Origin: an uncultured Bacillota bacterium
GTDB lineage: Bacteria > Bacillota_I > Bacilli_A > Erysipelotrichales > Erysipelotrichaceae
Direction of reading: 5' to 3'
Assembly (NCBI GenBank): GCA_937919165.1
Contig: CALFPO010000063.1
Coordinates: forward strand, 1-64,000
DNA: 64,000 bases
Below are positions 41,778-50,903 of this stretch, piece by piece (position 1 is the stretch's first letter; every line of letters begins with the position of its first letter). The translations under genes and the position numbers were made by a program. The notes under the pieces were generated by a model. It saw nothing but the letters and a program-made list of their open reading frames with translations, had not been told where the DNA came from and made no database searches.

Positions 41778-43013
41778 TTACTCAAATAGTTTTCCATCTT
41801 TCATAAACTCAGGAATATTAAAATGCTTTATTCCGTTTCTTCGTTGAATTAGATCGTTTCTAGTTAAAACATATTTTGGATATGAATCGTATGTACTTTC
41901 TAATGGTCTATATTCTCTATCTTCTGTTTCTTTACTATTTAACATTGTCATGCACACCTGAACATAGGCATATCCTTCATAACTTTTTCTTAAAATAAAA
42001 TCACATTCAAACTTTCCGATTTTTCCAATGCTGATATCATAACCCTTTGAATAAGCGTATTGATAAACGATGTTTTCTAAAGCTGGACCAAAGTTTATTC
42101 TAGTATCAACTTTGTCGGAGAAATACAAACTTAAATCCGCCAGATAATACTTTTGTTCTCCTTTTAATGACCGCTTTGATTTTAAATCAAACCTTTTGCA
42201 TTCATATAAAACCTTTGCATCAACTAATGCTTGAATATATCTAGCAATTGTTTCCCTTTTTATTATTAGGCCATCATCTTCTAATTCTTTTTGAATATTG
42301 GAAATGTTTGTTGTTGCACCATAATTATTTGTTATATATGTCTGGATTTTGTTAAAAGCTTCTTTGTTATTTATTTTTACTCTCTTGCTAATATCTTTTT
42401 TGAAGATTTCTTCTTTTACGCCTTTAACATATGTTCTTTTATCATCGAAATCATCATACTTAATTGTTTGAGGAAAGCCGCCCTCAATAATATATTTATC
42501 AAATTCTTCTATTAAGTTTGAACTGATTGACTTTTTATAAAACTCCTTCATTTTTAGATATTCCTCAAATGTTAAAGTTGTCATTTCAAACTCTAAATAT
42601 CTGCCAGTAAGATAAGTCATAAATTCGCCACTTAATAAATATGAATTTGATCCGGTGATAAATATTGAATACTCTTCTTCTAATCTAAACTCTTCTAGTA
42701 CTTCTTCAAATCCTTTAACATTTTGTATTTCATCTACAAATAGATACTTAATTCCATTAACTCCTCCACAAGCTTTATCTATTACTTCTTCCAAAGCTTC
42801 TGGTGTTTTTATGCCTTTATAACCACGTTTTTTCAGATCAATAAATATCGTATTCCTTTTGTTTATTCCACTTTCTATCAGTTCTTCAGCAATAGTATGC
42901 ATCAAAGATGATTTGCCACATCTTCTAACACCAGTAATAACTTTTATCATTTCTGTATCGTGGTAAAATCCTCTAATCTTTGATAAATAGTTTTCTCTTC
43001 TAAATAGTTTCAT
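41778..43013 (-). CDS. AAA ATPase with DUF4143 domain (411 aa)
   Basis: AAA_14 family. The P-loop GVRRCGKS is at residues 28-35, Walker B (YLFVDEIQ) near 91-98, and ITGSNSYLLSGEF follows as the sensor region. The C-terminal DUF4143 domain resembles a restriction-like nuclease fold (ENIVYQYAYSKGYDI, then KFECDFIL with the Asp and VQVCMTM). Such proteins are common accessory genes in gut bacteria, often in islands, with unknown roles that may include DNA transactions or defence. It lies alone between guaA-tail copies 0 and 1 and appears to be a cassette. Distinct from the 442-aa homologue at 54383. Confidence 0.85.
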   Translation of the reverse strand: MKLFRRENYLSKIRGFYHDTEMIKVITGVRRCGKSSLMHTIAEELIESGINKRNTIFIDLKKRGYKGIKTPEALEEVIDKACGGVNGIKYLFVDEIQNVKGFEEVLEEFRLEEEYSIFITGSNSYLLSGEFMTYLTGRYLEFEMTTLTFEEYLKMKEFYKKSISSNLIEEFDKYIIEGGFPQTIKYDDFDDKRTYVKGVKEEIFKKDISKRVKINNKEAFNKIQTYITNNYGATTNISNIQKELEDDGLIIKRETIARYIQALVDAKVLYECKRFDLKSKRSLKGEQKYYLADLSLYFSDKVDTRINFGPALENIVYQYAYSKGYDISIGKIGKFECDFILRKSYEGYAYVQVCMTMLNSKETEDREYRPLESTYDSYPKYVLTRNDLIQRRNGIKHFNIPEFMKDGKLFE

Positions 43014-43019
43014 ATAAAA

Positions 43020-43056
43020 AGCGCCTTTACTATAACTATATTTTAGTAAAAGTGCT
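43020..43056. promoter_or_regulatory. Inverted repeat around the AAA/DUF4143 promoter
   Basis: AGCGCCTTTACTA and TAGTAAAAGTGCT (2 mismatches in 13) flank a TATAGT -10-like element, directly upstream of the ATG at 43013. It may be an operator. Confidence 0.5.
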
Positions 43057-43125
43057 CGTTATTTACAATATAAGAGGACAATCATCGCTATTTTCAATAG
43101 ATTGACCTCTTAAATGTCTATTTAT

Positions 43126-43146
43126 CTATTCCCACTCTATGGTGCT
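43126..43146 (-). repeat. guaA-tail repeat, copy 1
   Basis: Minus strand reads S-T-I-E-W-E-stop, the GMP synthase C-terminus. It lies upstream of the AAA/DUF4143 gene. The rest of 43057-43360 (about 300 bp) is AT-rich non-coding sequence in which I see no gene. Confidence 0.72.
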
Positions 43147-43360
43147 TACTTATTCCTAATACTATCCACATTTGTCCATAGTTACCAGGGATAGAAGTAA
43201 TAATAACAAAAACTTTATCTAAAAAAATTGTTCTTATATTTTGTATTGCATATAAAATATCAAAATCAAAATTAATCGTTTCTTATTTTATTATTACTTA
43301 TGAGATTAAGTAGTTTATTTTTTCTTTGTAAATATTATTTTTGAGTTTAATTGATTTCAA

Positions 43361-43392
43361 AACAAAGACACCCTATATAGGATGTCTTTAAA
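43361..43392 (-). terminator. Terminator of the agmatine operon
   Basis: AAAGACA / TGTCTTT stem with extra CC/GG pairing in a 12-nt loop, followed on the minus strand by T-rich sequence. It lies 30-60 nt after the carbamate kinase stop. Confidence 0.75.
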
Positions 43393-43422
43393 AAATGGTT
43401 TTTATATTTGTTGTGATGTAAT

Positions 43423-44361
43423 CTATTTTGTAATAATAGTTCCAGATTCACCTGTCATTGCTTTTGCAGCATTTTCAAGTGATACAATAACCGCTTTTCT
43501 TCCTTGCTTGCTAGATGCGAATGTTTTACAAGCAACTACTTTTGGAAGCATGCTGCCTGGAGCGAAGTGTCCTTCTGATGTAAGCTTTTCTGCTTCTTCA
43601 ACAGTTATTTCTTTTAATTCTTTTTGATCTGGTTTATTGAAATTAATACAAACTCTATCAACTGCAGTTAATATAAATAGATAATCAGCATCAACAAGTT
43701 CAGCAAGTTTTTCACTTGCAAAGTCTTTATCAATTACAGCAGCAACACCAGTATAATCGCCTTGACTGTTTTTAACAACAGGGATGCCACCTCCGCCACA
43801 AGCAATAACAATGTTATTGCTTTGAACTAATTGTAAGATTGCATCTTTTTCAACAATATCAATTGGAAGTGGTGAAGGTACAACTCTTCTCCATCCTCTT
43901 CCTGCGTCTTCTTTAAAAGTTTGTTCAGGTTTTTGTGCCATTATTGCCTTTGCTTCTTCTTCAGATACAAAGGAACCAATTGGTTTTGTTGGATTAGCGA
44001 AAGCTTTATCATCTTTTGAAACCTCTACTTGAGTTACAACGGTTAGTACATTTTTATTTATGCCTTGTTTTGTTGCTTCTTTTAAAATAGCGTTTTGAAG
44101 ATGATATCCAATATATCCTTGAGACATAGCACCACATTCAGGGAAAGGCATTGCAGGAGTTTTTCCACCGTTCTTGCTAGAAAAATCCATTGCATTATTA
44201 ATCATTCCGACTTGTGGACCATTACCATGTCCAATAATAACTTCGTGTCCTTCTTTTACAAAACCAACAATTGATTTTGCAGCATTAGCAACTTTTTCCA
44301 CTTGTTCTTCAGGTGTATTTCCTAAAGCGTTGCCACCTAGGGCAATAACAATTCTTGACAT
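43423..44361 (-). CDS. aguC: Carbamate kinase of the agmatine deiminase pathway (312 aa)
   Basis: Typical carbamate kinase: IALGGNALG at the N-terminus, GHGNGPQVG near 44-52, RRVVPSPLP near 157 and IVIACGGGGIPV near 210. It transfers phosphate from carbamoyl phosphate to ADP, making ATP, CO2 and ammonia. It is the last gene of the operon, and its start overlaps the stop of putrescine carbamoyltransferase (TAATG). The function is the same as ArcC; the agmatine assignment comes from its neighbours. Confidence 0.93.
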   Translation of the reverse strand: MSRIVIALGGNALGNTPEEQVEKVANAAKSIVGFVKEGHEVIIGHGNGPQVGMINNAMDFSSKNGGKTPAMPFPECGAMSQGYIGYHLQNAILKEATKQGINKNVLTVVTQVEVSKDDKAFANPTKPIGSFVSEEEAKAIMAQKPEQTFKEDAGRGWRRVVPSPLPIDIVEKDAILQLVQSNNIVIACGGGGIPVVKNSQGDYTGVAAVIDKDFASEKLAELVDADYLFILTAVDRVCINFNKPDQKELKEITVEEAEKLTSEGHFAPGSMLPKVVACKTFASSKQGRKAVIVSLENAAKAMTGESGTIITK

Positions 44362-45389
44362 TAGTGTGCTATACCCATGTTATCTAAAACTGTTTCTAAT
44401 TCTTCTTTAGCAGCGGCTTTAGCAAGTTCAGAGAATTGCTTTTTATTTCTTGTGAAATAAACTAATAAGCCTCTCATAGCTGTTAATCTATTCCAAGCTT
44501 CTTCCCAACATAATGATGATGCAGAGTCAGCAACTTCATCAGTTACATCTTCACCTCTTGTACATGGAAGACAGTGTAAAAATTTACAACCTAAAGCACC
44601 TTTTTCCATTAATTCTCTATTTACTTGATATTTAGAGAAGATTTCAACTCTTTCTTCTTTTGATAATTCAGCTTCATATAAGCCATACCAAACATCTGTA
44701 TAGAAGAAATCAGCACCCTTAACATCTTCTTCTTTATCTGTAACTAACCAAGTACCACCTGATTCTTTACAATTTTCTTCAAATATTCTCTTATGTTCTT
44801 CTGTGAATTGTTGTGTCTTTGGATTTCCTTGAGGTCCATAGAATACATAGTGGGCACCTAATTTAGTACAAATGAAACCTAATGATGCAGCAACTTGTGT
44901 GAAGTCACCACAGAATACAACTTTGCAATCTTCAAAACTCTTTCCAGCTGGAAGATTTTCCATCATCGTAATAACATCAGCGATTGCTTGAGTTGGATGT
45001 GAGAAATCTGACATAGCGTTGATTACTGGAATTGAACATGCGTTTGCTAAATCAACAACTGTTTTATGCGAAATAACTCTTGCCATAACAATGTCCATCA
45101 AACCAGAGATAACTCTACCTGTATCTTCGATTGTTTCATGGCCTCCAAGTTGAATCATGCCTGGGCCCAAATATTGAGCGTGTCCACCCATATCTTCCAT
45201 AGCTGTTTCAAATGAACACCTTGTTCTAGTAGAAGATTGTTGGAAAATCATACCAAGAGTCATACCTTTCATTAGAGGTGGTTTGTAACCAGCTTTGATA
45301 GATTTCTTGATAGCTCTAGATAAATTAATAATGTCTAATAATTCTTCTTTAGTAAAATCATTAACTGTAAGAAAATCTTTTTTGTACAT
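44361..45389 (-). CDS. ptcA: Putrescine carbamoyltransferase (342 aa)
   Basis: Transcarbamylase with the carbamoyl-phosphate motif SSTRTR near 53-58 and the HCLPC motif near 270. Compared with ornithine enzymes, the C-terminal extension (LTAMRGLLVYFTRNKKQF plus a helix) matches the putrescine-type family. Linked to agmatine deiminase, it converts carbamoylputrescine and phosphate into putrescine and carbamoyl phosphate. It begins 14 nt after the transporter gene. In some strains this gene is called aguB. Confidence 0.9.
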   Translation of the reverse strand: MYKKDFLTVNDFTKEELLDIINLSRAIKKSIKAGYKPPLMKGMTLGMIFQQSSTRTRCSFETAMEDMGGHAQYLGPGMIQLGGHETIEDTGRVISGLMDIVMARVISHKTVVDLANACSIPVINAMSDFSHPTQAIADVITMMENLPAGKSFEDCKVVFCGDFTQVAASLGFICTKLGAHYVFYGPQGNPKTQQFTEEHKRIFEENCKESGGTWLVTDKEEDVKGADFFYTDVWYGLYEAELSKEERVEIFSKYQVNRELMEKGALGCKFLHCLPCTRGEDVTDEVADSASSLCWEEAWNRLTAMRGLLVYFTRNKKQFSELAKAAAKEELETVLDNMGIAH

Positions 45390-45402
45390 ATTATTCCTTT
45401 CT

Positions 45403-47103
45403 TTAAATAGGTTTTTTACCTAATAACAACAATATAATTGCTTGGATTATTATACCAATTAATATTGATATATATACATTAACTCCGAGACATGTTAATA
45501 AAATTCCACAAATTGCCGAAATTAAACAATTTATTATTGCATAAGGCAATTGTGAATAACAATGCTCCATGGTATCAATACCACATCCTGTAGCTGCTAG
45601 TATCGTACAGTCAGCTATAGGGGAACAATGATCACCAAATATTGATCCCGCTATTACTGAACCAACACATATCAATAAATACATTTCGTCACTTATCATA
45701 GTTCCCAAAGCATTCATTTTAAATGCTAACGGGATTGCTAGAGGCATGACAACAAACATACAACCAAAGCTTCCTGAAGCACAAGATATAAGACAACAAC
45801 TTGCATATATTAATATCGGTACAATTAATGGATTTACATTCATTGAGATAATTTCAACAACAAAATAATTAGTTCCTAAATTTTTTACAATGTCTGCAAG
45901 CATCCAAGCAAAAACCAACACCACAACTGTTTTGCCCATATTAATAGCGCCTTTTAACCATGATTGTAAAGATTTTTTTAAAGTAAACAATTTGTATATA
46001 CAACCAAATAAAATAGTAAATAAAGTTCCAATTAATGCAGCAATAGTTATAAGGTTAACGGTGTTTGCATAACTAATAACTTTTATGATGTTTGTAATAT
46101 TGAATGGTATTGGGTTAGATAAAACTCCACTATTTATTGCGTTTGTTTTACCATTTATATAAAACAATACTGCCGCAAAAATAATAAGTAATATTACACC
46201 GCCAACTCCAACAAATATTTTTTCTTTATTTTTGGTTGTGCTATTTATATTTGTGTCTTCATCTGTTTCTTCATAGGAAACTTGTCCTTTTCTTGCTCTC
46301 GTTTCAGCTTTTAACATTGGACCAAAATCTTTTCCTATTAAACTATTCACAAATATAAATGAAAGAGCAAATATACAATAAAAACAAAATGGAATGCTTT
46401 TTAAAAACAATGAGAAACCATTGGTTTTTTCACCTATGATTTCTAATCCTTTTTCGATAGAAGCTATCTCAACACCAATCCAACTAGACACAAGTGCTAT
46501 ACCTGATATTGGTGCAGCTGTTGAATCAACAATAAATGACAACTTCTCTCTTGATACTTTTACACGATCCGTTATAGGTTTCATGATTGGACCAACAATT
46601 AATGTGTTTGCATAATCATCAAACATAACAAGCGTTCCTAAGATGCTTGCAAGTAAATTGGCTTTGAATGGAGAATTAATTCTTTTTGTTAGTTTTATCG
46701 CTAACGCTTCAAAACCACCTGATGATTTAACTACTTCAATCATGCCTCCAACAACGAAACACAATATCAGGATTTCAATATTATCAATATCAAAAATGAC
46801 ATCTTTGATTATTGTATATAAATGTGTTGCTAGATTAATTGGTAAAGAGGCAACACTTGTTGAATATACAACACTAAGTATTAACACTCCTGATAGAACG
46901 CCTATCAGGAGTGAGAATAATACATTGTGAGAAACAAACGCAAGAACTACAGATAATATTGTAGGAACTAAAGTTATAATACCTAAGCTTTGTCCTAATG
47001 TTTCTAAATTAGTTGCTATAATGTTTCTATTTGTTAGAATAGAAAACAAAACTAATAGAGCTGTTACAACAATTATAGATACTAAAACCTTTTTGCGTTT
47101 CAT
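45403..47103 (-). CDS. NhaC-family Na+/H+ antiporter-like transporter (566 aa)
   Basis: Large polytopic protein with about 11-12 TM helices and the NhaC-family core (VMFDDYANTLIVGPIMKPITD, STAAPISGIALVSSWIG, GSIFGDHCSPIADCTI). Members exchange Na+ for protons or move small amines and organic acids. Its place inside an agmatine operon, between the putrescine transporter and the transcarbamylase, is unusual. It might export putrescine or ammonium-linked protons, or take part in pH homeostasis during agmatine use. Exact substrate unknown. Confidence 0.88.
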   Translation of the reverse strand: MKRKKVLVSIIVVTALLVLFSILTNRNIIATNLETLGQSLGIITLVPTILSVVLAFVSHNVLFSLLIGVLSGVLILSVVYSTSVASLPINLATHLYTIIKDVIFDIDNIEILILCFVVGGMIEVVKSSGGFEALAIKLTKRINSPFKANLLASILGTLVMFDDYANTLIVGPIMKPITDRVKVSREKLSFIVDSTAAPISGIALVSSWIGVEIASIEKGLEIIGEKTNGFSLFLKSIPFCFYCIFALSFIFVNSLIGKDFGPMLKAETRARKGQVSYEETDEDTNINSTTKNKEKIFVGVGGVILLIIFAAVLFYINGKTNAINSGVLSNPIPFNITNIIKVISYANTVNLITIAALIGTLFTILFGCIYKLFTLKKSLQSWLKGAINMGKTVVVLVFAWMLADIVKNLGTNYFVVEIISMNVNPLIVPILIYASCCLISCASGSFGCMFVVMPLAIPLAFKMNALGTMISDEMYLLICVGSVIAGSIFGDHCSPIADCTILAATGCGIDTMEHCYSQLPYAIINCLISAICGILLTCLGVNVYISILIGIIIQAIILLLLGKKPI

Positions 47104-47113
47104 AAACTAATAA

Positions 47114-48484
47114 TTAGTTTTTTTTCTTTCCAACTGCGTATAATACTACGCCAACAACGAAAGTTAAAATTAAACCAATTAATTGCATCCAGAATCCATA
47201 TCCTGTAACATCAAGATCTAATAAACCAAGGATTGCAAGCAATACAGATGCTTCACATAGGATAACACATAGAGTCATACCGAATTTTCCACCAGGAACT
47301 TCATATACTCTTGGAGTGTTATCAGAGAATTTTAATTTTAATGCAGCTACAAATTCAATAACATAGCATAGCATGAAGACGATTGAAGAGAATGAGAACA
47401 ATGTCCAGAATACATCGTTAGCATCACCTGATAATGCATAGTTAAGGATACATAATGCGCTTGATACAACACCCATTACAATGTATAAGTTATCAGCTGT
47501 ACCATATTTTGCATTTCTGTGACCTAATAATTTAGATCTCTTATCTAATTCAGCAGCCATGAATGATTCATTAGCGCCTAATGTCCAAGTAATCATATTA
47601 GCAACTAATGTTAAGATAGCGCCAATTAGTACTACTGCAAATACAATGTTTCCAGCAGAACCGAATACTGTACATAATTCTTGTAATGCATATACGAAAC
47701 CGTCAACTTCATCGATTGCATCAGCTGGAATAGCTGATAATACACCAAATGAACCGAAGCAGTAAATTGCAACGATAGCAACACCAGCAATGATAGTCAT
47801 CTTTGGTACTGTGTGTTTTGCATCTTCGATTTGTGAACCGATAGAACCAATTAATTCAAAACCTAATAAGTTATAAACGATAACTCCGAAGTAGCCACCA
47901 TCTGATAGGTTTACTACATCTTCTAATGCAGGAATCCATCCAGCAAATGAGAAATCATTAGCTAAACCATTCTTGATTCCATAAACGATACCTAATATAC
48001 CCAATAATACTAAGATACCCATTTTTAAGTAAGCCATTATTGCTGCTACTTCAACAGATAAATCAATTCCTTTAATACCAATATAAACAATAACCCAGCA
48101 CATTAATACTGCTAAACCTGCTTCAACAAATACTGGAACTTCAATACCTGCAAAGCTTAGTGCCATTACTGTCCATCCAGAGAATGCTGTAAATACTGCT
48201 GGCATCCAGAAGGCAACGTTAATCCAATACATCCATCCTTCCATAACGCCCCAGAATTCACCAAATGCTCTTTGTACCCAAGATGTGATACCACCATCAT
48301 CTGGATAAGTGCTTCCTAACTCAGCAGATAATAATCCATAAGGTAGGAAGAAGAAAATTGCTGTGATGATCCAAATACTAATTGATGAAACACCAATAAT
48401 AGTTGGAGCAACGAATGAGTCTAATACCAAGATTGAACATACAGTAAATAGAACAGTCTTAGTTAAAGAAACTTTGTTTTCCAT
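47114..48484 (-). CDS. aguD: APC-family agmatine/putrescine antiporter (456 aa)
   Basis: About 12 TM amino acid-polyamine permease. The N-terminal region holds SSISIWIITAIFFFLPYGLLSAELG and YPDDGGITSWV, typical of the APC/GadC-like superfamily. It should import agmatine in exchange for putrescine. It follows the agmatine deiminase gene and precedes the NhaC-like gene. The name comes from its neighbours, so the substrate is inferred. A cluster of G/C-poor, strongly biased codons (AAT, GCA, TTA) suggests high expression or a foreign origin. Confidence 0.88.
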   Translation of the reverse strand: MENKVSLTKTVLFTVCSILVLDSFVAPTIIGVSSISIWIITAIFFFLPYGLLSAELGSTYPDDGGITSWVQRAFGEFWGVMEGWMYWINVAFWMPAVFTAFSGWTVMALSFAGIEVPVFVEAGLAVLMCWVIVYIGIKGIDLSVEVAAIMAYLKMGILVLLGILGIVYGIKNGLANDFSFAGWIPALEDVVNLSDGGYFGVIVYNLLGFELIGSIGSQIEDAKHTVPKMTIIAGVAIVAIYCFGSFGVLSAIPADAIDEVDGFVYALQELCTVFGSAGNIVFAVVLIGAILTLVANMITWTLGANESFMAAELDKRSKLLGHRNAKYGTADNLYIVMGVVSSALCILNYALSGDANDVFWTLFSFSSIVFMLCYVIEFVAALKLKFSDNTPRVYEVPGGKFGMTLCVILCEASVLLAILGLLDLDVTGYGFWMQLIGLILTFVVGVVLYAVGKKKN

Positions 48485-48554
48485 ATTTTTTCCCTTTCTT
48501 ATTTTTTATTTTTTTAAAAGTCTAACACCTTTTAAAACAAATTAACGGCAACAA

Positions 48555-49652
48555 CTATTCAGCTGGTTGTTGTTGAGTGATGCAGTGGATATTACCACCA
48601 CCATATGCTACTTCCCAAGTATTTACACCAACTACTTTTCTGTCTGGGAACATTTCTTGTACTTGTTTTAATGCTAAAGCATCATTTTCATCGCCATATT
48701 GTGGAACGATAACGCCGCCATTAACAATTAAGAAGTTCATATATGAAGCAATTGATACTTCACCATCTTCTCTTGGTAATGTGCCTTCAACAGAATCTAT
48801 TGTTTTTGCACCTTTTAAGTAACAAGGTTCTTTAGTTAAACATAATTTCCAAACTTTAAGTTTTCTACCTTTAGCGTCTGTAGCTTCAGATAATGTCTTA
48901 TAAGCGTCTTGTGCTTGTTGATAGAATGGGTGATTAGGATCTTCTGTCCAAATACATGCAACTTCGCCAGGTCTAACAAAGCAAGCAACATCATCGATGT
49001 GACCATTTGTTTCAGCTGGATCAATACCATCTTTAATCCAAATAATCTTATCTAGATTTAAGTATTCACATAATTGATTAGAAATTTCTTCTTTTGTCAT
49101 ATGTGGGTTTCTGCCTTCTGATAATAAGCACATTTCAGTTGTTAATAATGTTCCTTCACCATCAACATGAATAGAACCACCTTCTAATACAAAACCAGGA
49201 GTTCTATATGAATCTTTATTTTCAATTTCGCATACTTTTTGTGCAATCATATCATCTTGATCCCATGGGAAGTATAATCCATCAACTAGTCCGCCCCAAG
49301 CGTTGAAATCCCAGTCAATACCTCTTACTTCTCCTGTAGCATCATTCTTAACGAATGTTGGGCCACAGTCTCTAATCCAAGAATCATTTGAACTCATCTC
49401 AACAACTCTGATGTTTTCTGGTAAGTGATTTCTACAGTTCTTGTATTGAGCAGTAGAAACTACCATTGTTACTGGTTCAAATTCAGATATAGCTTTTGCT
49501 ACATTAACATAAGCTTCTTGAGCTGGTTTAGCACCATCTCTCCAGTTATCTGGTCTTTCTGGCCAAATCATCCAAATTTGTTTTTGTGGTTCAAATTCAC
49601 CAGGCATTCTAAAGCCATCTTTTTTAGGTGTACTATCAATTCTTTTTGCCAT
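48555..49652 (-). CDS. aguA: Agmatine deiminase (365 aa)
   Basis: Peptidylarginine deiminase-type fold. N-terminal MPGEFEPQKQIWMIWPERPDNW is the family hallmark. ETNGHIDD supplies the catalytic His and Asp, and GGGNIHCITQQ holds the nucleophile Cys357 near the C-terminus. It converts agmatine to N-carbamoylputrescine and ammonia. It is the first structural gene of the operon and has a strong ribosome site (AAGGAGG). The 186-nt region upstream contains the palindromes bound, in all likelihood, by the RpiR regulator. Confidence 0.95.
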   Translation of the reverse strand: MAKRIDSTPKKDGFRMPGEFEPQKQIWMIWPERPDNWRDGAKPAQEAYVNVAKAISEFEPVTMVVSTAQYKNCRNHLPENIRVVEMSSNDSWIRDCGPTFVKNDATGEVRGIDWDFNAWGGLVDGLYFPWDQDDMIAQKVCEIENKDSYRTPGFVLEGGSIHVDGEGTLLTTEMCLLSEGRNPHMTKEEISNQLCEYLNLDKIIWIKDGIDPAETNGHIDDVACFVRPGEVACIWTEDPNHPFYQQAQDAYKTLSEATDAKGRKLKVWKLCLTKEPCYLKGAKTIDSVEGTLPREDGEVSIASYMNFLIVNGGVIVPQYGDENDALALKQVQEMFPDRKVVGVNTWEVAYGGGNIHCITQQQPAE

Positions 49653-49687
49653 TTAATCAATCCTCCTTATAGCAATATTATTGATGT

Positions 49688-49842
49688 GTTACTTATTATG
49701 TAACGTAGTTAAACGCTTACAGTAACACTTTTAGAATATAGAATAATTATAAATTAATAAAAATCGGATTAATTAACCCGATTTGTGTTTTGTAACGATG
49801 TAACGTTTTAGGTTTATGTTACATTTTAGGTAACATTGTTAC
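49688..49842. promoter_or_regulatory. Cluster of GTTAC/GTAAC sites upstream of the agmatine operon
   Basis: Eight GTTAC or GTAAC pentamers lie within 155 bp. Two pairs form palindromes with the same 7-nt spacer: GTTAC-N7-GTAAC at 49688-49704 and 49818-49834, 130 bp apart. The others are half sites, including a direct pair at 49792 and 49800. Likely operators for the RpiR regulator, with room for looping. Their spacing differs from the N4 TetR operators. Confidence 0.7.
49758..49786 (-). terminator. Terminator between rpiR and aguA
   Basis: AAATCGG / CCGATTT stem with a 10-nt AT-rich loop. On the minus strand it is followed by TTTTATTAATTT. It would end the RpiR transcript ahead of the aguA promoter. 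Confidence 0.65.
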
Positions 49843-50600
49843 CTTTTAATTATACGTTTATATAACAGTGTTTCCATTATCGCGATCATTCCAATTCGCG
49901 AAGTAACATCTGTGCCTTCATAATCTATTTCGTCCGCGAATACATAGAAATTTAAATCAGACATATTTTGAATAGCGTTGTTGTCAGCTCTTGTAAAAGA
50001 AATGATAGTCGGTGTGGCGATTGCAAAAATTCTTTCTAATTGATGAACTACTGATTCGTTGTCGCCTGTATAAGATAAAACCAACACAACATCGTCTCTT
50101 TTTATTTTCTTTATTACATTTTCTTTTTCATATGATTCTCTTGGAAAAGATACATTATAACCAATTGTTGTTAATAATCGTACAAAATATTTGCCAACTT
50201 CCCTACTTAATCCTTCTGCAATTAAATAAATATCAGGATTACGTGACATAATTGTTTGAAATTTTTCAATTTTTTCATCCGTAATCACTTTTACAGCTTC
50301 CATAATATTCTTTAAATAAGAATCGCGGTAATTATCATTTTGAACAATTGAAGGAATATTTATTTTTCTTGATTCTGCTTCCGTCTCCACAATTGCATCA
50401 ATAAAATCAGAAAAGCCTTTATAACCTAATTTTTTTACAAATCTAAAAATAGTTGTTGTTGAAACAAAACTTACTTGAGCTAAATCTCTAATCGACATAT
50501 TCTTAACAGCGTGCATATTCTTAATAACATAAGTAAGAATGGCTTGCTCGTTAGGATTTAGCTTTACCATCGCAGTGGATGTTTGTTCATAGAAATTCAT
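49839..50600 (-). CDS. RpiR/MurR-family regulator with SIS domain (253 aa)
   Basis: N-terminal HTH_6 (residues 1-75; SIRDLAQVSFVSTTTIFRFVKKLGYKG is the recognition region, quoted here only in part as its hallmark FRFVKKLGYKGFSDF). The C-terminal SIS domain spans about 115-245 (IYLIAEGLSREVGKYF, VVLVLSYTGDNESV). RpiR proteins usually sense phosphosugars; here it sits upstream of an agmatine operon and is likely to control it through the GTTAC sites. The usual agmatine regulator in enterococci is LuxR-like AguR, so this pairing is uncommon. Confidence 0.88.
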   Translation of the reverse strand: MNFYEQTSTAMVKLNPNEQAILTYVIKNMHAVKNMSIRDLAQVSFVSTTTIFRFVKKLGYKGFSDFIDAIVETEAESRKINIPSIVQNDNYRDSYLKNIMEAVKVITDEKIEKFQTIMSRNPDIYLIAEGLSREVGKYFVRLLTTIGYNVSFPRESYEKENVIKKIKRDDVVLVLSYTGDNESVVHQLERIFAIATPTIISFTRADNNAIQNMSDLNFYVFADEIDYEGTDVTSRIGMIAIMETLLYKRIIKR

Positions 50601-50623
50601 GATACATAAATTTTAACAAGAAT

Positions 50624-50652
50624 TTGGAAACGTTTACAAATCTTGTTATAAT
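50624..50652 (+). promoter_or_regulatory. Promoter of the psd-like operon; probable leaderless start
   Basis: TTGGAA at 50624-50629, a 17-nt spacer and a perfect TATAAT at 50647-50652. The expected start of transcription lies at or next to the ATG at 50659, and no ribosome site is present. Confidence 0.65.
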
Positions 50653-50658
50653 TGCTTC

Positions 50659-50901
50659 ATGAAAAGACGATCTTTAGATATTGCAAACTATTCAAAAAAT
50701 GCAGCTAATAATTTTTCTTATACAAAACTAATAATATATACAATTATTTCATTGCTACTTACGGTTGCTTTGATTGCAACAATGATTGAATATGATTACG
50801 AAGGAAAAGCTTTTTTATTTAATGCTGTAGCTTTGGTTATGATTGCTGGTTATTTGTTTTTGAATATAAAAGCTATTTATTTAAAATATAAAAAGTATTA
50901 A
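50659..50901 (+). CDS. Small two-TM membrane protein (80 aa)
   Basis: Basic N-terminus, then two hydrophobic helices (IIYTIISLLLTVALIATMI and FNAVALVMIAGYLFLNIKA) and a basic tail. No family recognised. It ends 2 nt before the phosphatidylserine decarboxylase-like gene and is probably translated with it. A membrane partner of that enzyme is possible. The mRNA appears leaderless. Confidence 0.7.
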   Translation: MKRRSLDIANYSKNAANNFSYTKLIIYTIISLLLTVALIATMIEYDYEGKAFLFNAVALVMIAGYLFLNIKAIYLKYKKY

Positions 50902-50903
50902 TT

